DNA of 64,000 nucleotides, taken from assembly GCA_025345505.1 (NCBI GenBank), contig JANVCC010000027.1, positions 929,679 to 993,678 of the forward strand. Direction: 5' to 3'. The notes below the pieces were generated by a model. That model saw only the letters and a program-made list of their open reading frames with translations. It searched no databases and had not been told where the DNA came from. This document shows, in pieces, positions 62,200 through 64,000 of this stretch (its first letter is position 1; every line of letters starts with the position of its first letter). Position numbers and translations under genes: made by a program. This DNA is from Todiramphus chloris collaris. Taxonomy: Eukaryota; Chordata; Aves; Coraciiformes; Alcedinidae.

Positions 62200-63780
62200 G
62201 ACTTGCATGGGATTTATAAGCCATACACTGCCTTTTTTTTCTGGTAGCATCACACAGTGTCATGTTAGAATAGGATAAAGCAGTGGGAAGGGACCCACTC
62301 TGTGGGTGAAGGGAGAAATTCTGGTTCATCCACAAAACAAAAATCCCCATCAGTGTAGCTGACAGACCATCTGGGCTGTTTGAGTGTGAACTGGAGATGA
62401 TTTAGGTACACCAGAGCTTAGATGTCTCTCAAGAAGTAGTTGCAGTAACCTCAAAACCAATCTTCAAAGGACTTTAAGTAGGACATATGCAGATAGAAAG
62501 CACCTAAAATATAGAAACTATGTATTGGCTGTGTCTAGCTTGTGTCTTTCACATCTGAGAGATGCCCTGGGTACGTCAGGTGATGAGTATTGTCACATCT
62601 GGGAAGGACTAGAACACAGAAGTCCCACCTCTGCATAGTCACTGACCTGAAGATTTATTTTACCTGGTTGTCACAGATTCACAGCAAATTCTCTTCTGTC
62701 CAAGCTGAGTATCTTTCTAGAGCTGTCTTTGCAGTATAGGTCTTGTTTGGTCTAGAATCCCTGCTAACAAAGGAATAATGTGACAAATACTTGAATTTTT
62801 TTTCACTACTGTTTACTAGATGAGTTCCTCCATTGAGGAGGCTCTGGCTCTGCTAAAATGCAGTGTTTATAGCATAGCTGCATTTGATTCAGCTGCAATT
62901 CACATGTTTTTGTGGCTTCTGTTTCATGAATAAGGTGACGTTGGTAGATCATAGGCAGTTTTTAGGTAATATTACTCTGTGTGCATTCCAGCAAGTGTGG
63001 CCAACTGGATTTCCTTTGTGAGATCACAGACTACTTTATGCACAAGCCTTGTTTCCTCATTCATAGTGCTTTTATTCCCTTTGCCTCTCCTTTTTTTATT
63101 ATTTTTTAACTGCTTTGTGAACTGTATCTAGGTGCTTAATTGCTGACAATCACTACTGCTACTTGATAGATATATACACACACAGACTGTCCCACAGCTT
63201 TTTGGTGCAACTAAATCTCCAATTGCTTCAGATGCTGCTGCCTTCTGTAATGCTTCTGAATTCTGTCATGACTTGGAGTGGTAGCTGTAGATGCATGGGC
63301 CTAAAGCTGCCCGCTAGGAAGGAAGGTGCTCTTTTATTTGGTGGTATCAAAGTTTCTCTATCATGATCAAATTGAAAAGCAAAAATGTTTGCTCAACACA
63401 GTATTTTGTTGATCACCAAAACATTGATAATATTTTAGTTCTGAGGGTGATTTCTGACAAAAACATTTGACTTCTGTTTTTCTTTATAATGACAGCCACA
63501 TTTTTGCTTCTGTTTATTTCACTGAAGTGATGTCTAGGCAGCAAACTGGTGCCATATTCTCATTGTTCCAGAGAATTCCTAAGATGTCAGCTTTTCAGTT
63601 TTAAGACAATAATTTTTACCATACGTGTTTCTCTCCAGAAACCCATTGTTTGCTCTGCACCTGAAAGCATTGTAATGTGGTGGTGTTGTGTATGAAGTGA
63701 ACAAAGAAATGATTTTCATCAATATTGAAACATGTGACTCGAGCACCTTTGCACCTGCCAAAGTTGCACTCCTCAAAAAA
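62200..63780. other. Noncoding DNA, nothing recognised
   Basis: CpG-poor noncoding sequence. A TATATACACACACA stretch lies near 63169-63183. Confidence 0.55.
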
Positions 63781-64000
63781 ATGAGGGTTCATCGTGTTTG
63801 AGGAGAGAACGGCGGCTGCACTTATCTGTGCAATAGCTCTCCCTGCTTCCTGAGATTTCCAGGTCAGAGCTCCGCAGGGTGATCTGCGTACAGCATAAAA
63901 TACATGTGCATCAACCTAGGGGAACGCTGGCTCGGGGAGTTGAGCCAAAGGAATCTCCATCGTTCCCTCTGATTTCTGCCTCTCGTATCCTGTAGTCTCG
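63781..64000. other. CpG-richer terminal segment, possible regulatory edge
   Basis: About ten CpGs occur in the last 220 bases, including AACGGCGG near 63810-63817, against very few in the preceding 20 kb. This may be the edge of a CpG island, or a conserved element continuing beyond the window. No coding frame is evident. Confidence 0.35.

Overview
The window looks like vertebrate, most likely avian, nuclear DNA. The evidence is a 5'-truncated CR1 retrotransposon ending in the bird-type CR1 tail near 30.96 kb, an ERVL-like solo LTR of the kind found in birds (especially songbirds) near 1.4-2.2 kb, two very old MIR-type SINE fragments, few recent repeats, many short microsatellites and homopolymers, and strong CpG depletion outside a few small islands. 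I found no recognisable protein-coding exon, tRNA, rRNA, CRISPR array or bacterial-type gene. The longest open frames (about 120-230 codons) sit in GC-rich or low-stop stretches, have no recognisable domains and look like chance.

Layout. 1-4.1 kb: noncoding DNA interrupted by a 761-bp solo LTR flanked by a perfect 5-bp target-site duplication. 4.1-17 kb: noncoding DNA with a (TC)n tract, a four-copy ~39-bp minisatellite at 7.23-7.39 kb, and poly-A, poly-G and poly-T/poly-G tracts. 17.8-19.6 kb: a GC-richer island with local tandem duplications and a weak candidate for a decayed coding remnant on the minus strand. 19.93-20.09 kb: a dense cluster of TGACA/TGTCA motifs that could be an enhancer. 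23-26.5 kb: two intervals with good splice-site context and a possible polyadenylated terminal exon, which could be a noncoding transcript. 30.7-31.2 kb: a short tandem duplication and the CR1 fragment. 34.28-35.35 kb: a MIR fragment, then a small CpG-rich segment with an E-box pair, a GC box and a TATA-like box in promoter order. 38.7-38.9 kb: the clearest MIR-type SINE. 40.9-41.0 kb: an inverted repeat able to fold into a hairpin. 41-64 kb: ordinary noncoding DNA with simple repeats, becoming CpG-richer in the last 220 bases.

There are no genes here to assemble into a pathway. The window is best read as intergenic or long-intron DNA. The most useful leads are the TGACA cluster, the compact CpG-rich promoter-like segment, the hairpin and the possible pseudogene. 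I did not find convincing evidence of a new biological system. All repeat-family calls rest on recognition by eye, without a database search.
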